Shown here piece by piece: positions 43,848-52,275 of a stretch of DNA of 64,000 nt (its first letter is position 1; each line of letters starts with the position of its first letter). The notes under the pieces are model-generated. The model saw nothing but the letters and a program-made list of their open reading frames with translations, was not told the origin of the DNA and made no database searches. The DNA comes from JAWKXU01 sp020446465 (GTDB taxonomy: Bacteria > Pseudomonadota > Alphaproteobacteria > Sphingomonadales > Sphingomonadaceae), in assembly GCA_041396845.1 (NCBI GenBank), contig JAWKXU010000001.1:124001-188000 (forward strand), in the 5' to 3' direction. A program made the translations under genes and the position numbers.

Positions 43848-43938
43848 AAAGGCTGAATCGAAAGAAACGCTATAAGATTTTGATTTGTCGCATTTCTTGG
43901 CCGAAAAAATCTATCAACTTTTTCTCGAAATGCTCTAG
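43836..43938. repeat. Convergent-intergenic two-hairpin repeat, copy 2
   Basis: Hairpin one pairs GCGTTTC with GAAACGC; hairpin two pairs GCATTTC with GAAATGC. The sequence is about 80 per cent identical by eye to the copy at 47914. It fills the whole gap between convergent tyrC and plsC: its left arm contains the tyrC stop (TGA) and its right end CTAG gives the plsC stop (TAG). Confidence 0.85.
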
Positions 43939-44627
43939 CCGGCGTCAGACCCCGCCATGATCGCGGCGGCAACCCGGCGCTCCATCTCTTCCCTTGGTAG
44001 CCCCGGTTCAATCGGCTCCCCAAAGCGGTAAGTCACTGTGCCGGGCCGTTTCCACATGCGGTGGTAAACCGCGCCCGTGTGGATCGATACCGGGACGATG
44101 GGCAGCCCCAGCAACTTGTAAAGCCCGGCAAAGCCGGATTGCAGGGGCGCTGTCTCTCCATGCGGTACGCGCGTTCCTTCGGGAAAAATGGCGAGCGGGC
44201 GTCCGGTCGACGCCATCGCACGCGCACCCTTGATCATCGTGCGCAGGGCCGTTGCCCCTTCTCCGCGGGAAACCGGCAGCAAACCATACATCAGCGCCAC
44301 GCGCCCCCAGCCGGGGATAGCGAACAGCTCCTTCTTCGCGAAAATGACTGGAAAGGACAGCAACGTCGGCAAATCAATCGCTTCGAAGAAACTTTCATGC
44401 CGGAACGCATAGAGCGCGGGCTGCACATCGGGCGCGCCCTTCACTTCGACCCTGATGCCTAGAATCCAGCGCGCGCAGACACGGTGAAAGCCTGACCAGA
44501 ACGTTGCGACTGCCCGAACGGCGCGCCTGCCCAGCAAGGCAGATGCCAGCGCAAGGATGACCAGCAACACCGTTCCGACATAGAAAACGGCGTAAAATAC
44601 CAGGCTTCGAAGAATGGTCACGAGCAC
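43935..44627 (-). CDS. plsC: 1-acyl-sn-glycerol-3-phosphate acyltransferase
   Basis: The 230-residue inner-membrane acyltransferase makes phosphatidic acid. An N-terminal membrane segment (VLLVILALASALLG) precedes the catalytic block RHESFFEAIDL, where the usual HX4D reads HX4E, then FPEGTRVPHGE and LPIVPVSI. The start is a GTG at 44627, 3 bp after the upstream stop. It ends the ftsE-ftsX-ydcF-plsC operon. Confidence 0.87.
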   Translation of the reverse strand: MLVTILRSLVFYAVFYVGTVLLVILALASALLGRRAVRAVATFWSGFHRVCARWILGIRVEVKGAPDVQPALYAFRHESFFEAIDLPTLLSFPVIFAKKELFAIPGWGRVALMYGLLPVSRGEGATALRTMIKGARAMASTGRPLAIFPEGTRVPHGETAPLQSGFAGLYKLLGLPIVPVSIHTGAVYHRMWKRPGTVTYRFGEPIEPGLPREEMERRVAAAIMAGSDAG

Positions 44628-44630
44628 CTG

Positions 44631-45161
44631 TCAACCAGCGCCGAGCGGTGCCGCCGCTGTCGCCAGCAGTTTGTTATATTCAAGGAAAAGTATCCGCATA
44701 CTGGGCCGGGCCGCGACTGCATCATCATAAACCACGATATCGCCCGGCATCACTCGCCGCAGTTCCATCGAGGCACGCCGCATGTGCCAGTCGCTTGTCA
44801 CCAGCCGCACCGATTCTGCCTTGACCTTGCGCGCCCAATGCACCGTCTCGGTTGCATTTCCGCGTGTGTCGGATGCCTGATAGCCCAGTGTCACGCAGCA
44901 ACGCATGAGTTTCTGGCTGACCTTGAACTGCGCCGCGAACTCCCTGTTTTTCACTTCAGGGTCAACGCCTGTCACCAGCATCTGTTTTGCATCGCCGCTG
45001 CGCAGAACCTCAAGCCCGCGCGCAATCCGTCCGCCCGACCCGGTGGGCACAACAACCACATCGGTTTTGATACCGTCCAGCTCACCCGGCATTGCAACCG
45101 AAAAGACGAAGAAACCCATCAGGTAAACAAGGACCATTGCGGCCAGAAGGCGGATCATCAT
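44631..45161 (-). CDS. YdcF/SanA-like DUF218 membrane protein
   Basis: The 176-residue protein has one N-terminal membrane helix (RLLAAMVLVYLMGFFVFSVA) and a periplasmic DUF218 domain with DVVVVPTGSGGRIARGLEVL, MLVTGV, ETVHWARK and VRLVTSDWHMRRASMEL. The family is linked to envelope and vancomycin-sensitivity phenotypes without a settled reaction. It overlaps ftsX by 4 bp. Confidence 0.85.
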   Translation of the reverse strand: MMIRLLAAMVLVYLMGFFVFSVAMPGELDGIKTDVVVVPTGSGGRIARGLEVLRSGDAKQMLVTGVDPEVKNREFAAQFKVSQKLMRCCVTLGYQASDTRGNATETVHWARKVKAESVRLVTSDWHMRRASMELRRVMPGDIVVYDDAVAARPSMRILFLEYNKLLATAAAPLGAG

Positions 45162-46105
45162 AACATGCGTCTCAAAGCGACCATCACGGTAAAACGGGCA
45201 GTCATCCCGGCAAGCACAATGCCGAAAACCGGAACCAGTGCGATTGCCAGCCAGTCCAGCCAGCCAAGGCTGCCTTGCGAAACCATGCCCGACCCGAGTT
45301 CGGCAAACTGCTGCCCCAGTATCAGCACGGTTGCAAGGCCCAGCACCACCCCGACCACAGCTCCGATCGCCGCATCGAGCGTGACGGAGCGCTGGAAAAT
45401 GCCCGCAATCTGGGCATCTGTCCCGCCAAGGTGATGAATAATTTCAATCGTTTCGCGATTGCTGCCCAATGCCGATCTTGCAGCCAGCCAGACTGCCGCC
45501 AGACCCGCCAGCGCGAGCAGGGCGATCAGTGCCAGGGACAGCCATTGCAGCGAACGGATGGCGGCAAATACCGGTTGCAGCCAGCGCGACTGGGCATCGA
45601 CCAGTGCAGACGGCGCGACCGTGACAAGTCGGTTTTGTATCGCGGGCAACGCCTTATCCGATGCAGCGCCGCGCAGGGTCACATCAATCAGCGCAGGAAT
45701 GGCGATAGGGTCGCTGGCACTATCGCCAGTTGCCACATCACCCATCCACGGCTTCAGCAGTTCTTCCAGTTCCTTGTCCGGCACGCGCTGGGCACTGGCG
45801 ACTTGCGGCATGTCCCGCAAGACGGAGAGAGCCGCCTCTGCCTGCCTGTTTCGTGCCGGGATAGAGGCATTCACTATCTGTACAGTCACGGCCCCGGAAA
45901 CCGCCCCCCGCGCAGCGCCCGCCACGTTGGACAAGGCCAGCCCGCCTGCTGCCGCCACGGTCGTCAACATGATCATGATGGCAATGACCCACGGCATTGG
46001 CCCGCCCAGCCGCGCCTGCGGCAACAATTGTTGGCCGCGCTCCCCGCTCGGAAATGCAAACCGCCGCGATAGCGCCGTTGCCAAAGATCCCACTCTGGCG
46101 TTCAT
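45158..46105 (-). CDS. ftsX: Cell division protein FtsX
   Basis: The 315-residue permease-like partner of FtsE has four predicted membrane helices (WVIAIMIMLTTVAAAGGLAL; LSLALIALLALAGLAAVWLA; AAIGAVVGVVLGLATVLIL; WLAIALVPVFGIVLAGMTA) with a large periplasmic loop between the first two, which in FtsX controls cell-wall hydrolases. ETIEIIHHLGGTDAQIAG is the cytoplasmic family segment. It overlaps ftsE and ydcF by 4 bp each. Confidence 0.92.
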   Translation of the reverse strand: MNARVGSLATALSRRFAFPSGERGQQLLPQARLGGPMPWVIAIMIMLTTVAAAGGLALSNVAGAARGAVSGAVTVQIVNASIPARNRQAEAALSVLRDMPQVASAQRVPDKELEELLKPWMGDVATGDSASDPIAIPALIDVTLRGAASDKALPAIQNRLVTVAPSALVDAQSRWLQPVFAAIRSLQWLSLALIALLALAGLAAVWLAARSALGSNRETIEIIHHLGGTDAQIAGIFQRSVTLDAAIGAVVGVVLGLATVLILGQQFAELGSGMVSQGSLGWLDWLAIALVPVFGIVLAGMTARFTVMVALRRML

Positions 46106-46827
46106 ACCGCCCCCACGTCGCGCCTTGGCGGATAGCGCAAGGCCCCCGTCGGATCGGTCAGTCGTCCCTTGTCGAGCCGCATAATCAGCGATTCCGGGAC
46201 TTTTTTCAGCAAATGCAGATCGTGCGTGGCGACAACGACAGTCGTGCCAAGGCGATTCAGTGCCTCGAACAGACGCAAAAGTTTAACCGCCATTTCCGGG
46301 TCCACGTTGCCGGTCGGCTCGTCCGCGATCAGCATGTCAGGTCGCCCGATAACCGCACGCGCAATCGCAACCCGTTGCTGTTCCCCGCCCGACAGCGTTG
46401 CCGGACGCGCGTCGGCGCGATCCGTCAGCCCGACCCAGTCCAGCATTTCCGAGACGGGCTTTTGCAAATCCTCATCCGCCACGCCCGCCACGCGCAGCGG
46501 TAACGCAACATTGTCGAAAGCCGACAAGTGCCCGACAAGCCGGAAATCCTGGAACACGACCCCCAGGCGCCGCCGAAACGATGGCAGCCGGGCGCGCGGC
46601 AGGGTAATGACATCCGTCCCGAACATGCGGATCATCCCGCGTGAAGGTCTTTGCGCGAGATAGAGCAGGCGCAGCAGCGATGTTTTCCCCGCGCCGCTCG
46701 CCCCGGTCAGAAAATAGAAGCTGCCGGGGTAAAGCGTGAAGGAAAGGTCGCCCAGCACTTCCTTGCCGGTGCCGTAACGCAACCCGACATTGTCAAACTG
46801 GACAATGGCATTCTGCGAGCGGTTCAT
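46102..46827 (-). CDS. ftsE: Cell division ATP-binding protein FtsE
   Basis: The 241-residue ABC ATPase has Walker A TGASGAGKTSLLRLL (~42-49), Q-loop VVFQDFRLVGHL, signature LSGGEQQRVAIARA and Walker B MLIADEPTGNVDPE. It energises FtsX at the division site. The frame runs open to 47181, but MNRSQNAIVQFDNVGLRYG at 46827 is the normal N-terminus; the extension would overlap the divergent zinc-ribbon gene. Confidence 0.93.
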   Translation of the reverse strand: MNRSQNAIVQFDNVGLRYGTGKEVLGDLSFTLYPGSFYFLTGASGAGKTSLLRLLYLAQRPSRGMIRMFGTDVITLPRARLPSFRRRLGVVFQDFRLVGHLSAFDNVALPLRVAGVADEDLQKPVSEMLDWVGLTDRADARPATLSGGEQQRVAIARAVIGRPDMLIADEPTGNVDPEMAVKLLRLFEALNRLGTTVVVATHDLHLLKKVPESLIMRLDKGRLTDPTGALRYPPRRDVGAV

Positions 46828-47082
46828 GATCGGCAAACAACCGCCAACATGCGCCAAAACGGCACCGGGCTTGATTGCATCAGGACGTTTCGGCCTCTCA
46901 TCGCGTCTGGCTATACGCATTGCTTTCAGGCTTGGGAACCATTCTTGCGGGCAATTTACGACACGCGTACTGCCCCTTCGCGCCCCCGATATACGCCACA
47001 ATGTGGATAAAGGGCCGCCGCAAGCCTTTGGATGCGTGTCGACTCTTGTTGGCGGGCGCTCCTCGTGCTTAACCTTCGCTCC

Positions 47083-47895
47083 ATGATTATTGCCTGCCCC
47101 GCCTGCGCAACGCGTTATGTGGTGCCCGATAGCGCAATCGGGGTCGAAGGGCGGACAGTGCGCTGCGCAAAATGCGGGCACAGCTGGTTTCAGGACGGAC
47201 CGGAACTGGCGCCACGGCCAGCCCCGCCTCCGCCACCACCTGCGCCGCCGGCGGAACCTGAAAGCACGCCCGAAACCGCGCCCACGGTTGCGGCACCTGA
47301 TCCCGTGGGCGGCGATACACAGCCCCGCGCGGACGCCATACCCGAAAGCAACGCTCCCGCAGCCGAGCCAGAACCGGAACCTGAGGAAGCGCCCGAAACC
47401 GATTACGTTTACGACGACGGGGCCGAAGAATACTCCCAGTTCGAATATGAACCGCCCTTCCGCCCGCGTCGGAACAAACTCAAAATTCTCTCGATCGCTG
47501 CGGGGGTCTTCGCCGCTGTTGCGCTCGCGCTGGCAGCAGCAGTCAGCTACTGGGGCCTGCCGGACTGGGTGCCGGTCAGTCGCCCGACCTTTGCGCTGGC
47601 CCAGCCCGACCTCGTGCTCGAGTTTCCGCCCGGCAAACAGGATCGACGGACTCTGCCCAACGGTACCGAGTTTTTTGGCGCAAGTGGTGTTGTCACCAAT
47701 GTCGGCCAGACTGCGCGGCCAGTTCCCCCGATCCTGATTGTGCTGCGCGACGCCCGCGACCGGATTGTCTATAGCTGGGAAGTCGCCCCTCCCAAAACGA
47801 GCCTCGCGCCAGGCGAAAGCATCACGGTCAACGAAGCGGTAACAGATGTCCCCAAGTCAGCCAAATTCGCCGAGATCGGCTGGAAACCTGACTGA
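47083..47895 (+). CDS. Zinc-ribbon (MJ0042-type) membrane protein with DUF3426-like tail
   Basis: The 270-residue protein begins with a treble zinc ribbon, Cys5-x2-Cys8 and Cys28-x2-Cys31 (IIACPACATRYVVPD, VRCAKCGHSWF). A long Pro/Glu-rich disordered region follows, then one membrane helix (LKILSIAAGVFAAVALALAA, ~145-165) and a beta-rich periplasmic domain (SGVVTNVGQTARPVPPILIV). The function is unknown; the gene is often divergent from ftsE in sphingomonads. Its end is followed by repeat copy 3. Confidence 0.85.
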   Translation: MIIACPACATRYVVPDSAIGVEGRTVRCAKCGHSWFQDGPELAPRPAPPPPPPAPPAEPESTPETAPTVAAPDPVGGDTQPRADAIPESNAPAAEPEPEPEEAPETDYVYDDGAEEYSQFEYEPPFRPRRNKLKILSIAAGVFAAVALALAAAVSYWGLPDWVPVSRPTFALAQPDLVLEFPPGKQDRRTLPNGTEFFGASGVVTNVGQTARPVPPILIVLRDARDRIVYSWEVAPPKTSLAPGESITVNEAVTDVPKSAKFAEIGWKPD

Positions 47896-47913
47896 TCAGC
47901 CAGCAGCGGCTAT

Positions 47914-48016
47914 AAGCGTTTCGTGAAAAGGTTGAATCGGTGGAAACGCCATAGTCTTTTGATTTCGCGCCTTTCCTGGCCGAAAAGTCTATCAACTTCT
48001 TCTCGAAATGCTTTAG
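47914..48016. repeat. Convergent-intergenic two-hairpin repeat, copy 3
   Basis: Close relative of the copy at 43836 (shared AGCGTTTCGTGAAAAGG, TTTTGATTT, TGGCCGAAAA, TCTCGAAATGCT). Its right end CTTTAG supplies the TAA stop of the small minus-strand gene at 48013. It again lies between convergent genes. Confidence 0.85.
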
Positions 48017-48237
48017 CTGAACTCCAGCAAAAGGCGTCCGTCGGGTGCCTTGCGTTGTGATGACGCCAGGTTGGTGGCTTCATCCAGATTATCCACTTCC
48101 GATTTTATCAGGGCAGTGGTCGCGGTGAAGCTGACACGCTCCATCCGCACGATCCTGACCTGCGCAGTCGCAACAACAGCAACCTGTGAGGCCGGGGCGG
48201 CAGTGGCGGAAAGAACAATGGCGGCCAGAATGCTCAT
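48013..48237 (-). CDS. Small exported hypothetical protein
   Basis: A 74-residue protein with an N-terminal signal-like segment (MSILAAIVLSATAAPASQVA) followed by VVATAQVRIVRMERVSF and a polar tail ending RLLLEFS. No family recognised and no clear Shine-Dalgarno sequence. The exact coincidence of its stop with the repeat end, as for plsC and mrcA, supports it being a real gene. Confidence 0.55.
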   Translation of the reverse strand: MSILAAIVLSATAAPASQVAVVATAQVRIVRMERVSFTATTALIKSEVDNLDEATNLASSQRKAPDGRLLLEFS

Positions 48238-48431
48238 GCCGTTGGAGTTGACGAAAAATTTACCCTTTTCACAAGGGAATTGTTGATCTTGTCCCCCGCG
48301 GGGACGGGTTCGGGCCTGATACCGACCAGATGAAATGTCGATCAGGCAAGAAGGGTGCTTGCGGGAGGCAAACGGAGTTGCTAAGGGCGCGCTCCTACCC
48401 CGCAGGGACCGTCCTGGTCCTTGTCGATTTT

Positions 48432-48518
48432 GCGGTCGTGGCGGAACTGGTAGACGCGCAACGTTGAGGTCGTTGTGGGCTAACGCCCGTGGAAGTTCGA
48501 GTCTTCTCGACCGCACCA
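48432..48518 (+). tRNA. tRNA-Leu(GAG)
   Basis: An 87-nt class II tRNA: GCGGTCG pairs with CGACCGC, anticodon stem CAACG/CGTTG, loop TTGAGGT (anticodon GAG), a long variable arm, T arm GAAGTTCGAGTCTTC, and an encoded CCA at 48516-48518. Its 3' end faces recombinase cassette 2. Confidence 0.95.
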
Positions 48519-48720
48519 AACAGTCCTGTAGTGAACCGGAATTTCGCCCTCGGGCGGACTGCCTACGCAAAATGGCGCAGTTCTGCGGCCTTTGGCGACA
48601 CATCAAATTCGGAGTGAAGCCAGAGACTCCGTTCGGCCTCGGCACCGAGGCCAAAAATATGCCGGATTCTCTGTCCCCGAGAACCCGACTTCACCTCAAA
48701 TTTGCGATGTGATTTGCAGC

Positions 48721-50358
48721 TCAGACGACGAAGCCGAACTGCCGCTCCTGCTCAGTCCAGTCGACGGGCATTTCACCTGTGAGCAGAACCTTGCGGGTCA
48801 GCCCCCTTGGCTGGGAACCGTCCGCAATCGCCTCGATGATCCTGGGGCTCATCCAGGACAGGCGAAGCAGACGCGCCAATTGCGTGCGGCAGCGACTTTC
48901 CCGTTGCGCCAGTCGATTGAGGCTGAGTTCCGGTGATGCGAGTACAAGGCGCTGGGCAGCCATGGCGTCGCCAATAAGGTTGAGCAGATCATAAATCGGT
49001 CGATGGCCTGCACCATCAGCATCGATCACCAATTTTGCTTCGCGGAAGGCTCCGCGCGCTGGCAGCGGCAGGAGTAATGACCACGCGCTATCTGACTGGA
49101 TGCCCAGCGCACCGGGATTGAGCAAAACCTCGACGCCATCGCTTTTCATGGCGGTCGCCGCGACGAGTGACCGGATCGCCGCTTCCACCTTTCCAACCTT
49201 ACGCAGTTGGACGGCGAGGAGGTGTCCGGTCGCAAACATGGTTCGCAACTGCGCAGCGTCTTCAATGCCTGACAGCCGCCGCAGGGCATGTTCATCGTTG
49301 AGTAGTTTGTCGAGGTGGTCGATGATGTGCTTCTCGAGATGGGCCCGCTGAAAACGAAGGCTGGGTGGATCTCCGGGGCGGGCAAGATCCTTGCGGGTCT
49401 CGTAGTAGGCGTAGCGCCGGTTCTTCTTCGAACCATAGGTTGGCACCATCGGTCGGCTATGGGGATCGGTGAGCAGCCCGCGCAACATGGCCTGTTGCCG
49501 GTCGTTGGTTCGACGCTTTCGCGGCGGCGCCTTCTCTTTCAGCTGCGCCTGTACGCGATCCCACAGTTCCTCATCGACGACAGGTTCGTGCTCGCCGTTG
49601 TAGACTTTCCCCTTGTGGACGATCTTGCCTCGGTAGACCGGATTCTTGAGCAGATAGAATAGGCTGCCACGTTTGAACGGAATGCCGCCACGGTGCGGCC
49701 CGCTCGTGCGATGCTGGATCTTGGTGACCACGCCCTCTGCGCGCAGGATCTCGATAAGCGCCGGCACCGACTTGATCTCGAGATAGCGCTGCATGATCGT
49801 ACGCACGCGTTCCGCCTCCGCGGGAACCGGGACAAGCTTGCGGTCAATCACCTTATATCCGAGCGGAACCGGCCCGCCCATCCACAGACCCTTCTTCTTG
49901 GAGGCGGCGATCTTGTCGCGGATGCGCTCGCTCGTGACCTCGCGTTCGAACTGGGCGAAGGACAGGAGAACATTGAGTGTCAGCCGCCCCATGCTTGTGG
50001 TGGTATTGAACGCCTGCGTGACCGAGACGAAGCTGGCTTCCTTCGCATCAAGGTGTTCGACGATCTTGGCGAAATCCGCGAGACTGCGGGTCAGGCGATC
50101 GACCTTGTAGACGACAATCACATCGACAAGGCCGGCATCGACATCGGCCAACAACGTCTGCAGCCCCGGACGTTCCATGTTGCCGCCCGAGAACCCGCCG
50201 TCATCATAGTGGTCAGGGACCATCGTCCAGCCTTCGTGCTTCTGGCTCCTGATGAAGGCTTCACAGGCTTCGCGCTGGGCATCGAGGCTGTTGAACTCCT
50301 GTTCCAGCCCATCCTCGGTCGACTTGCGAGTATAGACCGCACAGCGCAGGACCTTCAC
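48721..50358 (-). CDS. Large serine recombinase of cassette 2, next to tRNA-Leu
   Basis: The 545-residue large serine recombinase is homologous to the one at 22809. Ser13 in CAVYTRKSTEDGL is the nucleophile; DRLTRSLADFAKI and LLSFAQFEREVTSERIRDK follow. The recombinase domain (RTIMQRYLEIKSVPALIEIL, GSLFYLLKNPVYRGKIVHKG) and helical tail match part by part. The GTG at 50358 overlaps the DUF2924 stop (GTGA); the upstream frame from 50400 lies inside that gene. The gene ends 202 bp from the tRNA-Leu 3' end. Confidence 0.9.
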   Translation of the reverse strand: MKVLRCAVYTRKSTEDGLEQEFNSLDAQREACEAFIRSQKHEGWTMVPDHYDDGGFSGGNMERPGLQTLLADVDAGLVDVIVVYKVDRLTRSLADFAKIVEHLDAKEASFVSVTQAFNTTTSMGRLTLNVLLSFAQFEREVTSERIRDKIAASKKKGLWMGGPVPLGYKVIDRKLVPVPAEAERVRTIMQRYLEIKSVPALIEILRAEGVVTKIQHRTSGPHRGGIPFKRGSLFYLLKNPVYRGKIVHKGKVYNGEHEPVVDEELWDRVQAQLKEKAPPRKRRTNDRQQAMLRGLLTDPHSRPMVPTYGSKKNRRYAYYETRKDLARPGDPPSLRFQRAHLEKHIIDHLDKLLNDEHALRRLSGIEDAAQLRTMFATGHLLAVQLRKVGKVEAAIRSLVAATAMKSDGVEVLLNPGALGIQSDSAWSLLLPLPARGAFREAKLVIDADGAGHRPIYDLLNLIGDAMAAQRLVLASPELSLNRLAQRESRCRTQLARLLRLSWMSPRIIEAIADGSQPRGLTRKVLLTGEMPVDWTEQERQFGFVV

Positions 50359-50786
50359 TGTTTGCCTCCCGTAAGGCCGAAGAAGCGGTAGCCGTTCCAA
50401 TGCGTCCCGGTGATGGCTTTCGCGATGGCAGTCAGCGACTTCCAGTGCCTGCCGTCGTACTCGAACCCGTCGTCCAGCACCGTCACGGTATGACCGACGC
50501 CGTGCCAGTCTCGGACCAGCCGGGTTCCGGGCGTCAGCTTACGGGGGAGTGGCTTCTTGCTATCTCCGCCCGATCCCCGCGCAGTCATCTGGCGCAGCAG
50601 TGAGCGGGTCGAGCGACTGAGCCCTCCGAACTTCTGTTCCTGCAACCGGTACGCGATTCCCAGCCGCAGCAGATCAGGCGACAGGTTTGGAGCAGGCGCG
50701 GCATTGCGCCGCGCCCACTCGGTTTTGAGTTCATCCGGCGACAGCTCCGTCAACCGCAAAAGAGTCATATAGCGTCTACGGGACAT
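50355..50786 (-). CDS. DUF2924 protein of recombinase cassette 2
   Basis: The 143-residue protein matches the cassette 1 DUF2924 in order: LSPDELKTEWARRNAAPAP, RLGIAYRLQEQKFGGLSRST, LTPGTRLVRDWHGVGHTVTV, FEYDGRHWKSLTAIAKAITG, WNGYRFFGL. It begins at TGATG with the DUF3489 stop and overlaps the recombinase start, so coupling is kept. Confidence 0.87.
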   Translation of the reverse strand: MSRRRYMTLLRLTELSPDELKTEWARRNAAPAPNLSPDLLRLGIAYRLQEQKFGGLSRSTRSLLRQMTARGSGGDSKKPLPRKLTPGTRLVRDWHGVGHTVTVLDDGFEYDGRHWKSLTAIAKAITGTHWNGYRFFGLTGGKQ

Positions 50787-51169
50787 CAGGCGGTCACCTG
50801 CTCCACTGGTCCGGAAACCGGATCAGCACGCGGATCCGACACCGGTTCTCCGAACCGGTACACGCTTGTGCCGTCTTTGCGTTTTGCCCGGTCGATGGCT
50901 TTTCCTTTCTTGCGCAGGCCCGTGAGGAAAGCCCGGCAGGTGTGCGGGAGCCACCCGGTTGCTCCGCTCATGGTATCAAGGGTCGCGCCGTCATCGCTTG
51001 CCAGGAGTTCCTCGACAAGCGAGGCCTTGGTCTTCTGTTTGGATGGCGCAGTGACTGGATGTGCAGCGTTGTCCATCGCGACTGCCTCGTCAGCGTTGTC
51101 GGCCTCTGGCTCGCGCGCCATACGACGCGGCCGACGTGTGGCGGGCTTCCTCTTCGCTTGATCAGTCAT
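50786..51169 (-). CDS. DUF3489 protein of recombinase cassette 2
   Basis: A 127-residue basic protein whose C-terminal half (KASLVEELLASDDGATLDTM, SGATGWLPHTCRAFLTGLRK, TSVYRFG) is the DUF3489 module; GWLPHT is shared with cassette 1. It lacks the extra N-terminal domain of the 21783 protein and instead has an Arg/Lys-rich tail (KRKPATRRPRRMAREPE). ATG at 51169 has GGAG 10 bases ahead; ATG at 51184 is an alternative. Confidence 0.8.
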   Translation of the reverse strand: MTDQAKRKPATRRPRRMAREPEADNADEAVAMDNAAHPVTAPSKQKTKASLVEELLASDDGATLDTMSGATGWLPHTCRAFLTGLRKKGKAIDRAKRKDGTSVYRFGEPVSDPRADPVSGPVEQVTA

Positions 51170-51377
51170 CAGGTGGTTCTCCATTGCCGGAGCAGCACCT
51201 TGCTGCTCTCACTACCCGAAGCCCTGCCAGTCGTGCCGGTCAGGGCAGCGGCCCGCTATCCGGGCCGCGATTCACATGTAGACCAATGCTCGGAATGTCG
51301 GCGAAGTCGAATGGATTGTGTCGCGCATGGGAAGCTGCATCTGGACTTCCGGCCAGTCGTCCGGCGTGGTATCTATT

Positions 51378-51578
51378 ATGGATGACGACACAGCAGAGCT
51401 GATAACGCGAATCTGCACCAGGATTGGGATGATCATGGAAGACGCGCGCCTTTCAGCCCTCACGATAGGTGTGATGGACCGGACCGCAATGCCGTACGCA
51501 CTTGCCGAACTGGAATTGGATGCGGCGAGGATCTCCGCTCTGATCGCTGCCGCAAAAACCGTGTGCGACGACAGCTAG
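51378..51578 (+). CDS. Small helical hypothetical protein beside cassette 2
   Basis: A 66-residue acidic, helical protein (MDDDTAELITRICTRIGMIM, EDARLSALTIGVMDRT, DAARISALIAAAKTV). It is divergent from the DUF3489 gene. I recognise no family; it looks loosely like the small frame at 21417 beside cassette 1 (both have I-x-ED and A-x-x-L-L/I-A patterns), which is only a visual impression. Confidence 0.45.
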   Translation: MDDDTAELITRICTRIGMIMEDARLSALTIGVMDRTAMPYALAELELDAARISALIAAAKTVCDDS

Positions 51579-51703
51579 TTCGGACTGAGCGGACTGTCCG
51601 GAATCGGCATGTGGTGGATAAGAAAGCTGCTGTTCAGTGAAGTCGTAAGATTTGCGTTTGGTCCATGTGGCGAAGGATGGGAAACCCGGGTAGCATCGCG
51701 TAA

Positions 51704-52219
51704 TCAGGAGCATGTCCCTGTCTGCGCGGAACAGCCACCCGTGCCCTTGTCCGGCAGGGACGCTGCGGCCTTTGCCACTTGCCCCTCTTTCACCAGCGCC
51801 ATGATCTGTGCGCCCACCGCCATGTCATCGACCTGGCCAACATGCGTTTCGCGGATCACGCCCTGGCGATCGATGAGGATCAGCGACGGTGTGCCTTGCA
51901 AGGCATAGGCCTGCATCGTTTGCGGCAGGGCAGAATGGTCCGCCGCAGCATCCAGCCCGATTGGAAAAGGCCAGCAATATTCGTGGATGAAGGCTGTCAG
52001 CGCAGCGGGCGTACCTTGTGCCTCATGATGTTCGAACACGCAGTGCAACCCGATGATTTCGACATGCTGCCGGGAAAAAACCCGCGCAATACGCGCAGCC
52101 TGCGGCAGGCCGTGAGAAACGCAGCCGGGGCATAGCATCTGGAAAGCCTCTATCACCACAACCTTGCTGCGTAACTGATCCAGAGCCAGTGGCTTTTCGG
52201 TGTTGAACCAATGCGCCAC
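51704..52219 (-). CDS. TlpA-like redoxin, 5' end disrupted by mobile DNA
   Basis: The thioredoxin-fold protein has the redox pair CPGC in EAFQMLCPGCVSHGLP and GTPSLILIDRQGVIRETHVG. Four more Cys residues lie at CVFEHHE, EYCWPF and GGCSAQTGTC. The available start is a GTG at 52219, but family-like coding (TLAPPLKVAHWFNTEKP) continues 7 codons upstream without an ATG, so the original start was removed. An IS3-like end sequence (near 52250) and IS5-family element stand immediately upstream. Confidence 0.7.
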   Translation of the reverse strand: MAHWFNTEKPLALDQLRSKVVVIEAFQMLCPGCVSHGLPQAARIARVFSRQHVEIIGLHCVFEHHEAQGTPAALTAFIHEYCWPFPIGLDAAADHSALPQTMQAYALQGTPSLILIDRQGVIRETHVGQVDDMAVGAQIMALVKEGQVAKAAASLPDKGTGGCSAQTGTCS

Positions 52220-52275
52220 CTTCAGGGGCGGCGCGAGTGTGCTCTGCCACCTGAAAATTGGACCATTCTGAGTTA

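Noticed and set aside
46828..47181. N-terminal extension of ftsE
   Set aside because: It would overlap the divergent zinc-ribbon gene and precede a canonical FtsE start.
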